A DNA stretch of 64,000 nt. It comes from JADFRG01 sp048054495 (GTDB lineage: Bacteria > Chloroflexota > Anaerolineae > Anaerolineales > E44-bin32). The DNA is taken from positions 5,614 through 69,613 of the forward strand of contig JBGMQN010000054.1 in assembly GCA_048054495.1 (NCBI GenBank), given 5' to 3'. Below the pieces are notes generated by a model. It was not told the origin of the DNA. It did no database searches and saw only the letters and a program-made list of their open reading frames with translations. Numbering within the stretch: the stretch's first letter is position 1; each line of letters begins with the position of its first letter. Of this stretch, positions 42,909 through 52,310 are shown one piece after another. Position numbers and translations under genes: made by a program.

Positions 42909-44372
42909 ATGTGGTCCAAGAGAAAAGGTTTGGCCCTCGCCGGGCTTTTCATGTTTGCAGGCCTTGTCGCCGTGGCTTGCCAGGCAGAACCGGTCGAGGT
43001 TGAGGTGGAGGTCACTAGGGAGGTCAAGACTGATGTCGAGGTCACCCGTGAGGTTGAGGTGGAAGTGCCCGTCGGCGGGGAGTTGGTCACGCTCGTCGCG
43101 CGCTGCCGGGCGAAACCGCCCACAGAGGATTGGCGCTGCAATAACCTGCTGTTCGGGGTAGCGGACGTCAACGCCGACCTAGAAGCCGCCGGTGACAGCC
43201 GCCGGGTCGTGCTCAAGACCATACAAGACAACACAGATTTTGGTGACATCATGCAGGAGTTTGCGCTGGCCTACGAGGACGATCAGGCGCCCGACATCCT
43301 GCTGACGGGACATGAGTTCATCGGCACGGAGGCGACCGCTGGCCGCATTATCCCGCTGAGCGACATGCTCGGAGACTACCCAGAGTTTGATAATGTGATT
43401 GACGGTCTGTGGGACTCGGTTACCTTCAAGGGCCAGCTCTGGGGCGTTCCCCAGGACACCGAGGCCCGACCGATTTATTGGGACAAGACGCTGCTGGTGC
43501 AGGTGCCGGGCTGGGACGAGGCCCGTGTTGAGGGGCTGGCCGACGAGATCCTGGCCGGAAACTTCACCCTGGACGACATGTTGGATACGGCCGAAGCGGC
43601 CGTTGCAGCCGGCGTCGTGGAGCCGGGCATGGGCTTCTGGATGCGACCCAAAAACGGTACTGACTTCGTCACCCTGTACTATGCTTATGGTGGAGAGACG
43701 ATTGACGCCGACACCGGCAAGCTGGTCTTCGACACCGAGGCTGGTCTGAAGTACTACGAGTTCTTCGAACGCGGGCTGACCGGCAACGGCGCCCACAGTT
43801 TCCTGACCGGAGACTGGGGCGGCAGCTACCACCCCAGTGTCTCGGGCAGCAAGGTCGTGTTCTGGGCCGGGGGTTCATGGCAGTGGGCCGAGTGGGCCAG
43901 CCAGTGGACCGCGGACAAGGGCGGCCAGGCCTACCAGTTTGAAAATTGGGGCTATGGACTGTATCCGGCCGCCACTCGTGGAGGTTCTCCCAACACGCTG
44001 TCCCACCCCTTGGCCTACTTGATCAGTTCCCAGACTGAGAATCCCGACCTGGCTCTGGCTCTGATCGCCAAGGCCACCACGGACGAGGCCAACACCAGGC
44101 ACGCCATCAACAGCACGCACCTGGGTATCCTCAAGTCGCAAGCCAACTACGAGCCGTATACGAGTGATGTCTTTCTCGCCGACGTGCTCTACATGCTGGA
44201 TTACACGACTTTCCTGCCCAACAATCCCAATTGGGGCACGTGGTCGACTATCACCTATGAGTCTCTGGCCGCGGTGCAGTCTGGCGACCTGACCGCTCAG
44301 GAGGCCGTCGACCTGGCTGTGGAGCAACTTCAGAACGAGCTAGGCGACGAGATCATCATCCGGGGTGGATGA
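42909..44372 (+). CDS. Carbohydrate-type ABC transporter substrate-binding lipoprotein (SBP family 1)
   Basis: 487 residues from the ATG at 42909 with AGGAGGAG upstream. Signal MWSKRKGLALAGLFMFAGLVAVAC with lipobox AVAC, then a repeated Val-Glu-rich stalk (EVEVEVTREVKTDVEVTREVE). The mature part follows the MalE/UgpB pattern: FALAYEDDQAPDILLTGHE, IPLSDMLGDYPEFDNV, GVPQDTEARPIYWDKTLL, LTGDWGGSYHPSVSG, and SHPLAYLISSQTENPDLALALIAKA. It probably binds inositol or a related polyol or sugar, judging by the surrounding iol genes. Ligand is inferred only. Confidence 0.9.
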   Translation: MWSKRKGLALAGLFMFAGLVAVACQAEPVEVEVEVTREVKTDVEVTREVEVEVPVGGELVTLVARCRAKPPTEDWRCNNLLFGVADVNADLEAAGDSRRVVLKTIQDNTDFGDIMQEFALAYEDDQAPDILLTGHEFIGTEATAGRIIPLSDMLGDYPEFDNVIDGLWDSVTFKGQLWGVPQDTEARPIYWDKTLLVQVPGWDEARVEGLADEILAGNFTLDDMLDTAEAAVAAGVVEPGMGFWMRPKNGTDFVTLYYAYGGETIDADTGKLVFDTEAGLKYYEFFERGLTGNGAHSFLTGDWGGSYHPSVSGSKVVFWAGGSWQWAEWASQWTADKGGQAYQFENWGYGLYPAATRGGSPNTLSHPLAYLISSQTENPDLALALIAKATTDEANTRHAINSTHLGILKSQANYEPYTSDVFLADVLYMLDYTTFLPNNPNWGTWSTITYESLAAVQSGDLTAQEAVDLAVEQLQNELGDEIIIRGG

Positions 44373-45381
44373 TGATCGCTTGGCGAGAGGGGGGTCAGAC
44401 CCCCTCTCGCCTCTCGCTCAGGCGAGGGATATATCTATCCCCCTCCGACGCCTGCGCAACAAGCTGGAGGCCTATGGGTTCCTGGCTCCGGCCGCGGGGT
44501 TGGTCCTGTTATTCTTCATCATTCCCGTCATTATTCTCTTTATCCTCAGCCTATCCAACCTAAGTTCAGCGAATATCACCTCGCTCGAGTGGTGGCTCCC
44601 GGCGAATTGGAGCCTGGCAAACTATGCCAGGATCTTTGGCAACAGGTTCTTCACTAAAATCCTGGGGAACACAGCCTTCTATGTGGTAACCACGCTGATT
44701 CTGTTCAACTTCGGCAGCGCCCTCATAATTGCCCTGCTCACCAGTCTCATCGAGCGCCGCGCCGCTTTCGTCTTCCGCTTGCTCTGGTTATTGCCCCGCC
44801 TCACCCCTGCGGTCATCTATATTTTGATGTGGACCCGAATCGGCTCGCGGGCTCCCCACGGCATACTCAATCAACTACTTGTGCCTCTGGGGCTGGGGCC
44901 GGGAGGGGGCGATCTGATCCAAGCTTCGCCATGGGCCTTTGTCATCCTGGCCAATGGGATGATCGGCGCCTCCTTTGGCATGGTGATCTTTAGCTCAGCT
45001 ATTGAGGCCATCCCAAAGGACTACCTGAGAGCCTCCAAGGTAGACGGCGCCTCGACTCTGCAGACCATCCGCCACGTTACCTTGCCCATGATCCGGTGGC
45101 CGATATTGTTCGTAATCACTTACCAGACCCTTTCACTGCTTACCTCGTTCGAGCAGATCCTGCTCCTCACCGACGGCGGACCGGGGCTGTTCACCACCGA
45201 GGTGTGGTCGCTGCAGGCCTATCATCGGGCCTTTTCCAGCGTCTCCGGCAATAATCTGTGGGGCTACGGATCCGCCTGGGCCGTGATTCTGGTCATCATC
45301 GGCGTGGCTGCAGCCGTGATCTACATGCGAGTGTTTCGGTTCAGTGAGCTTGTGCAGGAACCCAAAATTGATGTGCTTTGA
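44365..45381 (+). CDS. Sugar ABC transporter permease (MalF type)
   Basis: 338 residues starting at GTG 44365, overlapping the SBP stop by 8 bp. Six helices are expected; the EAA loop is AIEAIPKDYLRASKVDGASTLQTIRHVTLPMI, and the segment LLTDGGPGLFTTEVWSLQAYHRAF is typical of MalF-like permeases. N-terminal residues 1-30 are polar and poorly conserved, so the actual start might be internal. Partner of the next permease and of the ATPase at 46319. Confidence 0.9.
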   Translation: MDDDRLARGGSDPLSPLAQARDISIPLRRLRNKLEAYGFLAPAAGLVLLFFIIPVIILFILSLSNLSSANITSLEWWLPANWSLANYARIFGNRFFTKILGNTAFYVVTTLILFNFGSALIIALLTSLIERRAAFVFRLLWLLPRLTPAVIYILMWTRIGSRAPHGILNQLLVPLGLGPGGGDLIQASPWAFVILANGMIGASFGMVIFSSAIEAIPKDYLRASKVDGASTLQTIRHVTLPMIRWPILFVITYQTLSLLTSFEQILLLTDGGPGLFTTEVWSLQAYHRAFSSVSGNNLWGYGSAWAVILVIIGVAAAVIYMRVFRFSELVQEPKIDVL

Positions 45382-45402
45382 TCGACCTAGAGCGATGGAG
45401 AG

Positions 45403-46248
45403 ATGACCCTCAGGCAGAAAATAGGGGTGCTTGCGCCCTACGTGCTCTTGGTCATTTCGGTCGTGCCCATCTTTGTGGGTTTTCTCTGGTTGGTGATCAA
45501 CTCGTTCGCGGTCCGCACGGAGGGGCTGGTGCCGGTAGGAGGTCTAACTCTGGAGAACTGGAGCTTTCTCCGGGAGCCTCCCTTCGGGCGCGGGTATCCG
45601 AGTATCTGGAAGGTAACCTTCAATACGTTTCTGATCGCCATGTTCATGACCTTCTTTGTGGTCCTGGTATCGTCGCTGGCTGGTTACGCTCTTTCACGCT
45701 TGAGTTTTTCCGGACGCAAACCGTTTCTCTCGCTGACACTGATTCTCCATGCCTTCCCTGGTGTAACTCTGCTGATTGGCATCTTCTTCGTGTTGCGCGC
45801 TCTCAGTCTCTACAACAACCTTCTGGGCGTGGGCCTGGTCATGATTGGCTTCGAGCTGCCATTCGGTATCTGGCTCATGAAAGGCTTCTTCGACAATGTC
45901 TCCTGGGACATGGAACGGGCAGCCCTGATTGATGGTGCCTCCCGTCTGCGGGTCTGGTGGCAGATCATCCTGCCCACCATTAAGCCCGGCATCGCGGCGC
46001 TTGCCATTTTTGCTTTCATCTCCGGCTGGAATGCCTGGCTCATTCCCAAGACCTTTACCATCGGCGCCGGGCAACAGGCTACACTATCGGTCTATTTGCA
46101 GAATTTTCAAGGCGACACGGTAATGGTCCAGTGGGGGGCGGTCACAGCGGTAGGGTTATTCCAGCTCATCCCGGTGGCCATATTCTTCGTCTTCACCCAG
46201 GATCTCTTACTGACCATCTACGCCGGAGGGGCGAAAGGGGGGACGTGA
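45403..46248 (+). CDS. Sugar ABC transporter permease (MalG type)
   Basis: 281 residues. The N-terminal helix (YVLLVISVVPIFVGFLWLVINSF) is followed by LTLENWSFL, SSLAGYALSRLSFSGRKPFL and the EAA loop ERAALIDGASRLRVWWQIILPTIKPGI, the usual MalG plan. C-terminal helix FQLIPVAIFFVFTQDLLLTIYAGGAKG. It follows the MalF-type gene by 21 bp. Confidence 0.92.
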   Translation: MTLRQKIGVLAPYVLLVISVVPIFVGFLWLVINSFAVRTEGLVPVGGLTLENWSFLREPPFGRGYPSIWKVTFNTFLIAMFMTFFVVLVSSLAGYALSRLSFSGRKPFLSLTLILHAFPGVTLLIGIFFVLRALSLYNNLLGVGLVMIGFELPFGIWLMKGFFDNVSWDMERAALIDGASRLRVWWQIILPTIKPGIAALAIFAFISGWNAWLIPKTFTIGAGQQATLSVYLQNFQGDTVMVQWGAVTAVGLFQLIPVAIFFVFTQDLLLTIYAGGAKGGT

Positions 46249-46318
46249 TTCCTATTCCGCATCGCGTGTATTGTAGACTTTGGGCAATGCGAAATATGGT
46301 GCATCTAATGGCCGGACG

Positions 46319-47392
46319 ATGAAAGTTGAACTTATAAACCTTACCAAACATTGGGGGAAAGTCGTGGGCGCCGACAGCATCAGTCTAGAAATCGGCGACG
46401 GTGAGTTCGTGGCCTTCCTTGGACCGTCAGGCTGTGGGAAGACGACGACGCTGCTGATGGTGGCTGGCATATACAAGCCGACCGAGGGCACGATCCATTT
46501 CGACGACCAGGTTGTCAACCTCCTACCGCCCAAAGATCGCAACATTGGGATGGTTTTCCAGAGCTACGCGCTTTACCCTCACATGAACGTCTATCAGAAT
46601 ATCAGCTATCCGCTGAGGCTGCAGAAGAGGCCGAAGGCGGAGATGAAGGAACGGGCGCAGAAGGTGGCCGACATGATGGGTATCGGCAACCTCATGGAGC
46701 GTAAGCCGGCCAATCTCTCCGGCGGCCAGCAGCAGCGGGTGGCGTTGGGGCGTTCCCTGATTAAGGAACCTCAATTGCTTTTGTTTGACGAGCCGCTTTC
46801 TAATTTGGACGCCCGCCTGCGCCTGTCAATGCGCGGCGAAATCAAACGTCTGCAAATGGATTTAGGGATCACCTCCATTTACGTTACCCACGACCAGGTG
46901 GAGGCGATGACGATGGCCGACCGAATTGCGGTCATGAAGGACGGCAAGCTTCAAGCCTATGCCGTACCCAATGAAATATATGATCAGCCGCGAACGCGGT
47001 TTGTCGCCGGTTTTGTAGGCAATCCACCCATGAACTTCCTGGAGGTAGAGGTCACTCGCGAAGATGGTGACTATCATGCTCGGGCCGAAGGGCTCGACCT
47101 TGTCGTGCCGACCGAACGCGGCGAGAAGGCTGCAATCAACGGCAAGGTCATTATGGGCATCCGCCCCGAGAATGTGAGCATCGCCGAGGGCGGCATCCAT
47201 GGTGAAGTTTTCACGGTCGAGCCCCTGGGCCGGGATGATCTGGTGGATGCCCGCATCGGAGACTTGGCCATCCGTGCGCTGGCCGACCCGGCACACGGCA
47301 CGAGAATGGGTGAACATGCCTCGTTGAAATTTGACACCGAAAAGGTGCAGTTCTTCGACCCGGAGACCGAGCGGTCGTTGCTTTGGAACTAA
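46319..47392 (+). CDS. Sugar ABC transporter ATP-binding protein (MalK/UgpC type)
   Basis: 357 residues from the ATG at 46319; an upstream open extension is not family-like. Walker A GPSGCGKTTT, Q-loop VFQSYALYPHM, signature LSGGQQQRVALGRSL, Walker B LLLFDEPLSNLDARLR, H-loop VTHDQVEAM, and a C-terminal TOBE region (VIMGIRPENVSI). Completes the SBP-permease-permease-ATPase importer of the inositol region. Confidence 0.93.
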   Translation: MKVELINLTKHWGKVVGADSISLEIGDGEFVAFLGPSGCGKTTTLLMVAGIYKPTEGTIHFDDQVVNLLPPKDRNIGMVFQSYALYPHMNVYQNISYPLRLQKRPKAEMKERAQKVADMMGIGNLMERKPANLSGGQQQRVALGRSLIKEPQLLLFDEPLSNLDARLRLSMRGEIKRLQMDLGITSIYVTHDQVEAMTMADRIAVMKDGKLQAYAVPNEIYDQPRTRFVAGFVGNPPMNFLEVEVTREDGDYHARAEGLDLVVPTERGEKAAINGKVIMGIRPENVSIAEGGIHGEVFTVEPLGRDDLVDARIGDLAIRALADPAHGTRMGEHASLKFDTEKVQFFDPETERSLLWN

Positions 47393-48268
47393 TCAAACCT
47401 GTGTGAAGATCCCTCCGGCCCCGTTTACATCCTCGCATCGATTCTTGTCTCCTCATCCGGCTGTGGCAGATCCCTATCTGGGGGCGTCCCGCGCTCGGAG
47501 GCCCTGACGAAATCGCCTTGCACGTTATCGGCCCGGAGAGGCCCGTCGGACGCAGCTTGGCCGGCCGCGCCAATCGGAAAGAATCCGTGTAAGGAACAGC
47601 TTGTTGGGGTGCTCTAGACGACTGAGAAGGTAGTACCGGCGCAGGCCAGTTGCTGGCGGAATGGGATAACCTGCCTATGGATCGCACCACCGTCGCGTCT
47701 GCTATTTTGAATTCAGGTCCGGAGAAGTCCAAGGGCTTGACCCAATGGATAGCCTGCGATATCATCCCGCCGTTGAAAGCGAGTGCTCTCTGGAGCCCGA
47801 ACGGCTTGGAGACGGAAGAGAATGTTTCTATTGTGCCCGCAAGGAACTCTTCTGAGAGCCTCCGCTCATGCTCACAGCCGACGATCCACTTCTGACTTCC
47901 CCGCCGGTCGCTGAAGTTGCAAGCCCTGAACATGAGCTAGCGGTCCATTACGCACCCTTCCTCAAATTCGACCAAAGTGAACCCTTCCTTCCGCTAATAG
48001 CCGGCTACACGGTTATCCGTCAAAGCGGGCCTTCCCCCTCATTCCCAAGAACGTTAGAAGTTGGGCCTGGTGAGCAAGTGGTGGAATACGCCATTTGGTG
48101 GGACTGGGATATTCGCACGCTACGGATCCGCTCTGAGCTACTGGTTCCGTGACCCAAGCTGCTTAGGTGGATCCCGGAGCGCGTATCTTATCGGGTGGAG
48201 GGGTTACAAGATAAGGTGAGACTAGACCCGGCCCCGTCTGAGCTGCTCGAATGTGAGAAGGTGCCCTG
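47393..48268. other. 876-bp gap with no intact gene; contains one probable gene remnant
   Basis: Only 47868-48152 looks protein-like (separate entry). CTTATC and GATAAG around 48186-48214 form a weak inverted repeat. No ribosome binding site, promoter or mobile-element end stands out elsewhere. Confidence 0.45.
47868..48152 (+). pseudogene. Possible remnant of a conserved hypothetical protein
   Basis: A 94-codon frame. HELAVHYAPFLKFDQSEPFLPLIAGYTV and SPSFPRTLEVG, then EYAIWWDWDIRTL, have a protein-like composition and resemble the start of a conserved Chloroflexota protein as I remember it. The frame stops after about 94 codons, where such a protein would continue, and has no clear ribosome binding site. 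It might be a short real gene, but a decayed N-terminal fragment seems more likely. Confidence 0.4.
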
Positions 48269-49771
48269 ATGGCGACTTCCTGGATGCAGTCCCTCTCGAC
48301 TTGTTACGGGAAAACTCAAACCGAATTCCCCGGTGAGAAGCTGCTCCTGCTCACGGATGTCGATGGGGCCATCATCGATATGCGGTATCTGATTCTCCAG
48401 CTGCTTTGGGCCTATGACCGAGAGCATTCAACAAGCTACTTTGAAAGGCTTAGGCTCGAAGACATTGATGTGCATGAGAACGATGTAGAGCTGTTGTTGG
48501 AGGAGCAGAAGCTATCAAAGCGGGCTCGGAAGAAGATACTGGCCTGGTACCATGAGAATCGCTGGAGTCCCGAAGCCATCCAAGGAATGCAGAGACCGTT
48601 TGAGGGTGTGTTCGAAATGGTCCGTTGGTTCCAGCTCCAGCCCAACACTTACGTTGGCTTGGTGACCGGGCGGCCAGAAGCGCTGCGCGGGGACACGCTG
48701 CGATCACTCAATAAGATCGGGAAGCCCTATCGAGTACATTTTGACGACGATCTGCTCTTTATGAACAAGGGTGAGTGGGAGGACGGAGTCCCGGAGGTCA
48801 AGGTGGCTGGCCTCAGACACTTCCAGGAGCAGGGTTATCATGTTTTTGCATTCATTGACAACGAACCAGACAATCTCAAGGCCCTGGCCAAAGCCGATCC
48901 AGACAGCGGGATGCTGCTGCTGCACGCGAGCACGATCTACCAGTCAAGGCGTGTCCCTCGAGGGACGGTTCGCGGCAAGCACTACCGCCTGGCAGAGCTG
49001 ATCCCGCACGAGAACGCGCTGCCGTCGCATGTGCAGCTTGCCTGGCACGGCGTGAATGACGACCCTAATATGCGGCAGTTCCTCTCCTCGGATGTGCGCT
49101 GGGCGGAAGTCGATGTGCAGCGGGACCCGGAGGGCGTCGAGGTCATCCTGCGGCACGATTCTTTTGCCAATGCCCCAATGCTTGCGGATGAACGATGGCC
49201 CACGCTTAAGTCGGCCCTCAAGAAGATCAAGAAACACGGTCGGGCAATCAAGTTAGATCTGAAGGCGGGTGACCTTATCTTGGATATGGCCCTCGAGCTG
49301 GTTGAGAAGCTTAAGTTTCGTGATGAGGATCTATGGTTCAATGCCAATGTCGAGGACCTCAAAGAGCAGGGGTTCCGGCGCCTGTCGACCGCGCACCCGA
49401 AGTCGATTCTTCAGGCCCCAATCGATTTCTTACGACCGCTCATGCTGGCCACGCCAGAGCGAGCTCACGAGACTCTGGAGATGCTGGTTGGCTGGGGCAT
49501 CAACCGGTTTTCTATAAGTTGGGAGAAACCCGACCTGCGGGAGCTCTTCGAGCAGATGGATCGGTGGGGCTACGATGTGAACATTTATAATGTTCCGGAT
49601 TTGGAAGCCTTCCTTCAGGCGGTATTGTTATTACCCCGCTCGGTGACCTCCGACTTTAACTTTCCCCAATGGCAGTACTACGGCCGCGGATCGGGCCAGG
49701 ATCTCGATTATGTGACCTATCAGATTCGGCGCGCGAAGAAACGCATCAATCGAGTCCGGACCGACGACTAA
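48269..49771 (+). CDS. Two-domain protein: HAD-like N terminus and a possible GDPD/menorin-like C terminus
   Basis: 500 residues. The N-terminal part has HAD features: LLLTDVDGAIIDMRYLI (DxDG, near residue 27), VGLVTGRPEAL (Thr motif II) and VFAFIDNEPDNLKAL. From about residue 260, LAWHGVNDDPNMRQFLSSDVRWAEVDVQR, VILRHDSF and AIKLDLKAG suggest a TIM barrel of the glycerophosphodiesterase or FAM151/menorin kind (conserved E-D-V, H-D, K-x-D). I infer a phosphate-ester enzyme; the substrate is unknown. It sits 110 bp upstream of iolA/mmsA, among inositol genes. Confidence 0.6.
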   Translation: MATSWMQSLSTCYGKTQTEFPGEKLLLLTDVDGAIIDMRYLILQLLWAYDREHSTSYFERLRLEDIDVHENDVELLLEEQKLSKRARKKILAWYHENRWSPEAIQGMQRPFEGVFEMVRWFQLQPNTYVGLVTGRPEALRGDTLRSLNKIGKPYRVHFDDDLLFMNKGEWEDGVPEVKVAGLRHFQEQGYHVFAFIDNEPDNLKALAKADPDSGMLLLHASTIYQSRRVPRGTVRGKHYRLAELIPHENALPSHVQLAWHGVNDDPNMRQFLSSDVRWAEVDVQRDPEGVEVILRHDSFANAPMLADERWPTLKSALKKIKKHGRAIKLDLKAGDLILDMALELVEKLKFRDEDLWFNANVEDLKEQGFRRLSTAHPKSILQAPIDFLRPLMLATPERAHETLEMLVGWGINRFSISWEKPDLRELFEQMDRWGYDVNIYNVPDLEAFLQAVLLLPRSVTSDFNFPQWQYYGRGSGQDLDYVTYQIRRAKKRINRVRTDD

Positions 49772-49883
49772 GACAGCCTTCCGTATCTGTGTCTTTCCAT
49801 GGTTTCGGATCCCTGACATTCATCCAGGTGGGTGATAATAGAGAGGGCCCGCTCGAAGAGCGGCCGTTCCCGGAGGTAGTTTG

Positions 49884-51353
49884 ATGGAGAAGATACGGAA
49901 CTACGTGGATGGGGTTTGGCAGACTTCCTCTGCGAAGGAGCACGTGGACGTCACAAATCCGGCCACAGGGGAAACACTCGGCCAGGTTCCGCTTTCTACG
50001 CCCGCCGAGGTCGACCAGGCTGCGCAGGCCGCGGTAAGCGCCTTTGCGGATTGGCGTCGAACTCCAGCCGTAGATCGGGTCCAATATCTATTCAAACTCA
50101 AGTATCTGCTAGACAAGAACTTCGAGGAGCTGTCACGCACGATCACCCTTGAGAATGGCAAGACGCTCGGCGAATCCAGGGGCGAGATGCGCAGGGCGAT
50201 CGAAAACGTGGAGGTGGCCTGTGGCATTCCAATCCTGATGCAGGGCTACAACTCGGAGGACATTGCGCGCGGCATCGACGAAATCATGATCCGTCAACCC
50301 ATTGGCGTGGCCGCCGCGATCTGCCCATTCAACTTCCCGGGAATGATCCCATTCTGGTTCATGCCCTACGCCCTGGCCTGTGGAAACACCTATGTCGTGA
50401 AGCCTTCTGAGAAGGTTCCGCTGACCATGGTCAAGGTCTTTGAACTCCTTGAGGAGGTGGGCTTTCCCAAGGGGGTTGTGAACATGGTCAACGGGTCCAA
50501 AGACACGGTGGAGGCGATATTAGACCATCCGACGATCCGGGCCATCAGTTTTGTGGGTTCCACACCGGTTGCCAAGCATGTATATGCTCAGGCAGCTGCG
50601 AATGGGAAGCGAGCTCAAGTCCAAGGCGGGGCAAAAAATCCGATCATCGTGCTGGCCGACGCCGACATGGAGATGTCGACTCGAATCGTGGCCGACAGCG
50701 CCTTCGGCAATGCTGGCCAGCGCTGCCTCGCTGCATCTCTAGCTGTCACCGTGGGCCAGGCCAGCGACAGCTTCACCGAAGCCATCGCCGAGGCGGCCAG
50801 CCAGCGGGTGGTTGGCTCTGGCCTGGACGAGGGGGTCGACATGGGCCCGGTGATCACGCCGGAGAGCAAGGCGCGCATTCAGAGCCTGATCCAGGACGGC
50901 GAATCCGAAGGTGCCAAGATCCTGGTCGACGGCCGGGATCCAAAGATCGATGGCTACGAGAACGGCAACTTCATCGGGCCCACTGTTCTGGAAGGGGTGC
51001 CCGGGGGCGGCGAGATCTTCAAGACCGAGATCTTCGGCCCTGTCCTTGGACTGATGCACGTCGATACGATCGAAGACGCTATTGAACTGGTAAATACCGG
51101 TGATTACGGCAACATGGCCAGTTTGTTCACCAGCAGCGGCGCGGCCGCACGCAAGTTTCGGTACGAAGCCGAAGCAGGCAACATCGGGATCAACATCGGC
51201 GTGGCGGCTCCCATGGCGTTCTTCCCATTCAGTGGATGGCGAGATAGTTTCTTCGGGGTGCTCCATGGCCAAGGGCGAGACGCTGTGGAGTTCTTTACTC
51301 AGGAGAAGGTCGTCATCGAGCGCTGGCCCAAGGATTGGAGTCGCAAGTTCTAG
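49884..51353 (+). CDS. iolA: Methylmalonate-/malonate-semialdehyde dehydrogenase (CoA-acylating)
   Basis: 489 residues from the ATG at 49884 with GGAGGT upstream. Converts malonate semialdehyde to acetyl-CoA and CO2 at the end of the inositol path. MmsA-type ALDH: ENGKTLGESRGEMRRAIENVEVACGIP, AAICPFNFPGMIPFWFMPYALACGN, FVGSTPVAKHVY, the catalytic Cys in GNAGQRCLAASLAV (about residue 285), and the CoA-type FFGVLHGQGRDAVEFFTQEKVVIERW end. The pattern distinguishes it from hydrolytic ALDHs. 13 bp before the next gene. Confidence 0.94.
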   Translation: MEKIRNYVDGVWQTSSAKEHVDVTNPATGETLGQVPLSTPAEVDQAAQAAVSAFADWRRTPAVDRVQYLFKLKYLLDKNFEELSRTITLENGKTLGESRGEMRRAIENVEVACGIPILMQGYNSEDIARGIDEIMIRQPIGVAAAICPFNFPGMIPFWFMPYALACGNTYVVKPSEKVPLTMVKVFELLEEVGFPKGVVNMVNGSKDTVEAILDHPTIRAISFVGSTPVAKHVYAQAAANGKRAQVQGGAKNPIIVLADADMEMSTRIVADSAFGNAGQRCLAASLAVTVGQASDSFTEAIAEAASQRVVGSGLDEGVDMGPVITPESKARIQSLIQDGESEGAKILVDGRDPKIDGYENGNFIGPTVLEGVPGGGEIFKTEIFGPVLGLMHVDTIEDAIELVNTGDYGNMASLFTSSGAAARKFRYEAEAGNIGINIGVAAPMAFFPFSGWRDSFFGVLHGQGRDAVEFFTQEKVVIERWPKDWSRKF

Positions 51354-51366
51354 TCTAGCCTTCCCG

Positions 51367-52263
51367 ATGCGAATCGCGAATGCGCCGGTTTCTTGGGGAG
51401 CCATAGAGTTTGAGAATGATCGCGGCGGGCTGGAGTATGAGAGGGTCCTAGACGAGATCCAAGAAACGGGCTATGAAGGAACCGAGTTAGGAGATTGGGG
51501 GTTTCTGCCGACCGAGCCTGAACTCCTCGCAGACGAACTTACGGCCCGGGAGCTCTCGCTGGTCGGGGCCTTCGTTCAAGCCCCGCTGTGGGATCCGGCC
51601 TCCCACGACGACGGCCTCGCGAGGGCGCTGAGAGCAGCACATTTGCTGGCTGCCGTCGAAGGGGACCAACCGCTCATCATCCTTTCTGATGACAACGCCA
51701 CGGTCGCAGTCCGAACCCAGAACGCGGGACGGATCCGCCCTGAGCACGGCCTGCAACAACACCAGTGGGATGACCTCGTTGGAGGGGCCAATCTCATCGC
51801 GCGGTCCGTGTTGGATGAAACCGGTCTGCGGACCACGTTCCACCACCATGGCGGCGGCTACGTGGAGACGCCGTCAGAAGTCGGAGAACTGCTTAGCCGT
51901 TCCGATCCGGACCTGCTGGGTTTATGCTTAGATACTGGCCACTTCATGTTCGGTGGTGGGGACCCGGCCGAGGCCATCCGAACCTTTGGCGACCGAATCT
52001 GGCATGTTCACTTCAAGGACTTCGATCCAGCCGTAGCGGCCCGCTCCGAACAAGAAGATTGGGACTACTTAGAGACCGTCCGGAGGGGGGTTTTCAGCGA
52101 ACTGGGAATGGGTGGGGTCGACTTTTCAGCAGCGTTGAATGCCTTGCGAGCTACAGGCTACGATGGCTGGATTGTGGTGGAGCAGGATCTCTTCCCGGGC
52201 ACCGGCACGCCCAAAGAATCTGCTACCAGAAATCGGGACTATCTTCGCCGGCTCGGAATCTAG
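51367..52263 (+). CDS. iolE: Inosose dehydratase-like sugar phosphate isomerase/epimerase (IolE type)
   Basis: 298 residues from the ATG at 51367, 13 bp after the iolA stop. The AP endonuclease-2/xylose isomerase-like TIM barrel is seen in IANAPVSWGAIEF, YEGTELGDWGFLP, HHHGGGYVETPSEV, LGLCLDTGHFMFGGGD, WHVHFKDF (metal His) and WIVVEQDLFPGT. IolE removes water from 2-keto-myo-inositol to give the diketone used by IolD. The assignment rests on family plus context. Confidence 0.82.
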   Translation: MRIANAPVSWGAIEFENDRGGLEYERVLDEIQETGYEGTELGDWGFLPTEPELLADELTARELSLVGAFVQAPLWDPASHDDGLARALRAAHLLAAVEGDQPLIILSDDNATVAVRTQNAGRIRPEHGLQQHQWDDLVGGANLIARSVLDETGLRTTFHHHGGGYVETPSEVGELLSRSDPDLLGLCLDTGHFMFGGGDPAEAIRTFGDRIWHVHFKDFDPAVAARSEQEDWDYLETVRRGVFSELGMGGVDFSAALNALRATGYDGWIVVEQDLFPGTGTPKESATRNRDYLRRLGI

Positions 52264-52310
52264 TTCATAAAAGATAGCCAGTCCACAAGCGCACATAATG
52301 GAGGAATAAC

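Noticed and set aside
47650..47895. 81-codon open frame in the 876-bp gap
   Set aside because: Composition is not protein-like and no start signal is seen.
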